Assembly (NCBI GenBank): GCA_016165875.1
Contig: JABBOT010000013.1
Coordinates: 11,109,478 to 11,173,477, forward strand
DNA length: 64,000 nt
Origin: Acanthopleura granulata
Taxonomy: Eukaryota > Mollusca > Polyplacophora > Chitonida > Chitonidae
Reading direction: 5' to 3'
This document shows, piece after piece, positions 62,847-64,000 of the stretch. A program made the position numbers and the translations under genes. Within the stretch, counting starts at the first letter, position 1. The number at the start of each line of letters is the position of its first letter. The notes beneath the pieces are model-generated. The model was not told the DNA's origin and searched no databases. It worked only from the letters and a program-made list of their open reading frames with translations.

Positions 62847-64000
62847 ACCCTTTATTTTTACGTACAAAATGATCAGACAGCTCATGGTTTCTCTTTAATC
62901 GGTAGCCTGACTCTCCACAACTAGAGGAACTACGAGGCGAAATGTAGTTCTTCTATAAATGAGCAAACTGTCTTCAGCTTTTATATGATTATGGTGTACA
63001 AATTTCTATTTCATGTGTTTCAAACGAAAACTACTTAAATTAAACCAATATAGTAAACATCCACGAGCTGAAACTATTTTAAGACAGTCACTTCACGGAA
63101 AGCTGATCAATCCCTACGCCACCGGAATTCCCTCACACACTGTCGTCGCGTGAGAAAGACGTGGATGATGCGAGGAAGTTTCAACGTGCGGTATAGTTTA
63201 AAAACAGAACTTGTTGTAAGGAACCGCAGAATGATGATGACTGAGTGGAAGTTTGGCTCAACAACAGTGACGCAAAGTCTACATTTATTGACAATATGTT
63301 CCTCATGTGGCCGTGTAGCCAGTGATCGTGTTTGGCCACAATGACACCCGACCAGTGAAAATTTTCGAATAGGGTACTGAACGGTGATACCAGCATGGTG
63401 GAAATTATGAAATTATTGACTGCTGCAAATGTGTGAACGTTTATGAATATAAACATTAAAAGTAGTCCATGTTTTCAGAGGATGGTGATACGAAATAATA
63501 TCAGGGGGGTTCTGTATCTTGCGGGTAACAGGGATAGGTATATGATAAACAGAAATATAGATTTTGTTAGTCCTCTCTATAACACGGACTGATGAAAGAG
63601 CCTGGGATTATGTCCACGATCAGTAATCTCTTACCAAAACACAAGATAGTGCACCCTTGCAGTGGAGTGGCCGCTTTTAGTTGCAGACAATTGGAGGAAG
63701 GGCGGAGCTTTTATGCATATTGGACCTCCCTGGCTGTGTGTTAACTCCAAAGACTGTTAACTGTTATATATAAATATAATAGTTCCACCTTCAGATAATT
63801 TAGACACATGAATATACACACACATGTATGCACAAAAGATGACATCACCATTTCTCTTCACCAATTGTTGGTGATGACAGCAATTATTTGTAATGGGCTA
63901 TCACCACTGTTCTGGCTGTGTACTGAGGCCCTCTCAGCCGTGGGAACCAGAGATACCTTCCCCAAAGAATTTTACCACTTAGGTAAACATTTGAAACACC
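62847..64000. other. Right end of the window, nothing firm
   Basis: No supported gene. A minus-strand open frame (63181-63422 after a TTTGCAG) was considered and not called. ATCACCA words near 63845-63907 repeat those of 60630-60835. GTGTACAAATTT and similar A+T-rich sequence fill the rest. Confidence 0.4.

Noticed and set aside
63181..63422. Minus-strand open frame after TTTGCAG, reading NNFIISTMLVSPFSTLFENF and on, vaguely like a ligand-binding receptor domain
   Set aside because: The resemblance is loose, there is no donor and no second exon to join, and the frame ends in a stop after about 79 codons.

Overview
The window is animal nuclear DNA: A+T-rich, with short protein-coding exons bounded by GT-AG introns and a large amount of repeated DNA. 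The tRNA-derived SINEs, the small palindromic elements and the many minisatellites resemble what I know from lophotrochozoan genomes, most likely a mollusc. That placement is inference, and I cannot name the species. There is no sign of operons, bacterial genes or virus genes.

About 60% of the window (2858-39220, plus strand) is one gene, an orthologue of the chromatin reader ZMYND8. I could chain 22 coding exons with every splice phase agreeing. They encode 1884 residues to the natural stop; the start codon lies upstream of the part I could recognise. Domain order is PHD finger, bromodomain, Cys-rich linker, PWWP, two very large disordered exons (1772 and 1138 bp), coiled coil, MYND zinc finger, then a long Gln/His/Pro-rich tail. 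The protein is much longer than vertebrate ZMYND8 because of the disordered exons and the tail.

From 39221 to 43489 lies intergenic DNA dominated by two minisatellites. At 43490-47991 (plus) a three-exon gene encodes a 309-residue four-transmembrane, claudin-like protein with a PPxY motif and a possible PDZ ligand. From 47992 to about 57515 there is a long 3' region, SINEs, a 34-bp array and an array made of a tRNA-like SINE head. From 57520 (plus) three exons encode the start of a small secreted SnoaL/NTF2-like (DUF4440-type) protein; its last exon was not found. On the minus strand, 61147-61455 looks like the terminal exon of an unrecognised gene.

The most interesting structure is in the ZMYND8 gene. 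Two minisatellites (after exons 12 and 17) have a repeat unit that contains the last 20-odd bases of the exon plus its splice donor, so each creates a ladder of decoy 5' splice sites. A TGTC-rich array starts in the donor of exon 4. The last 54 bp of exon 9 are duplicated 79 bp downstream as a decayed copy. A separate pattern is that palindromic MITE-like elements or SINE tails end only 20-60 bp upstream of several acceptors. Both patterns suggest that splice-site neighbourhoods here are places where repeats arise or are kept.
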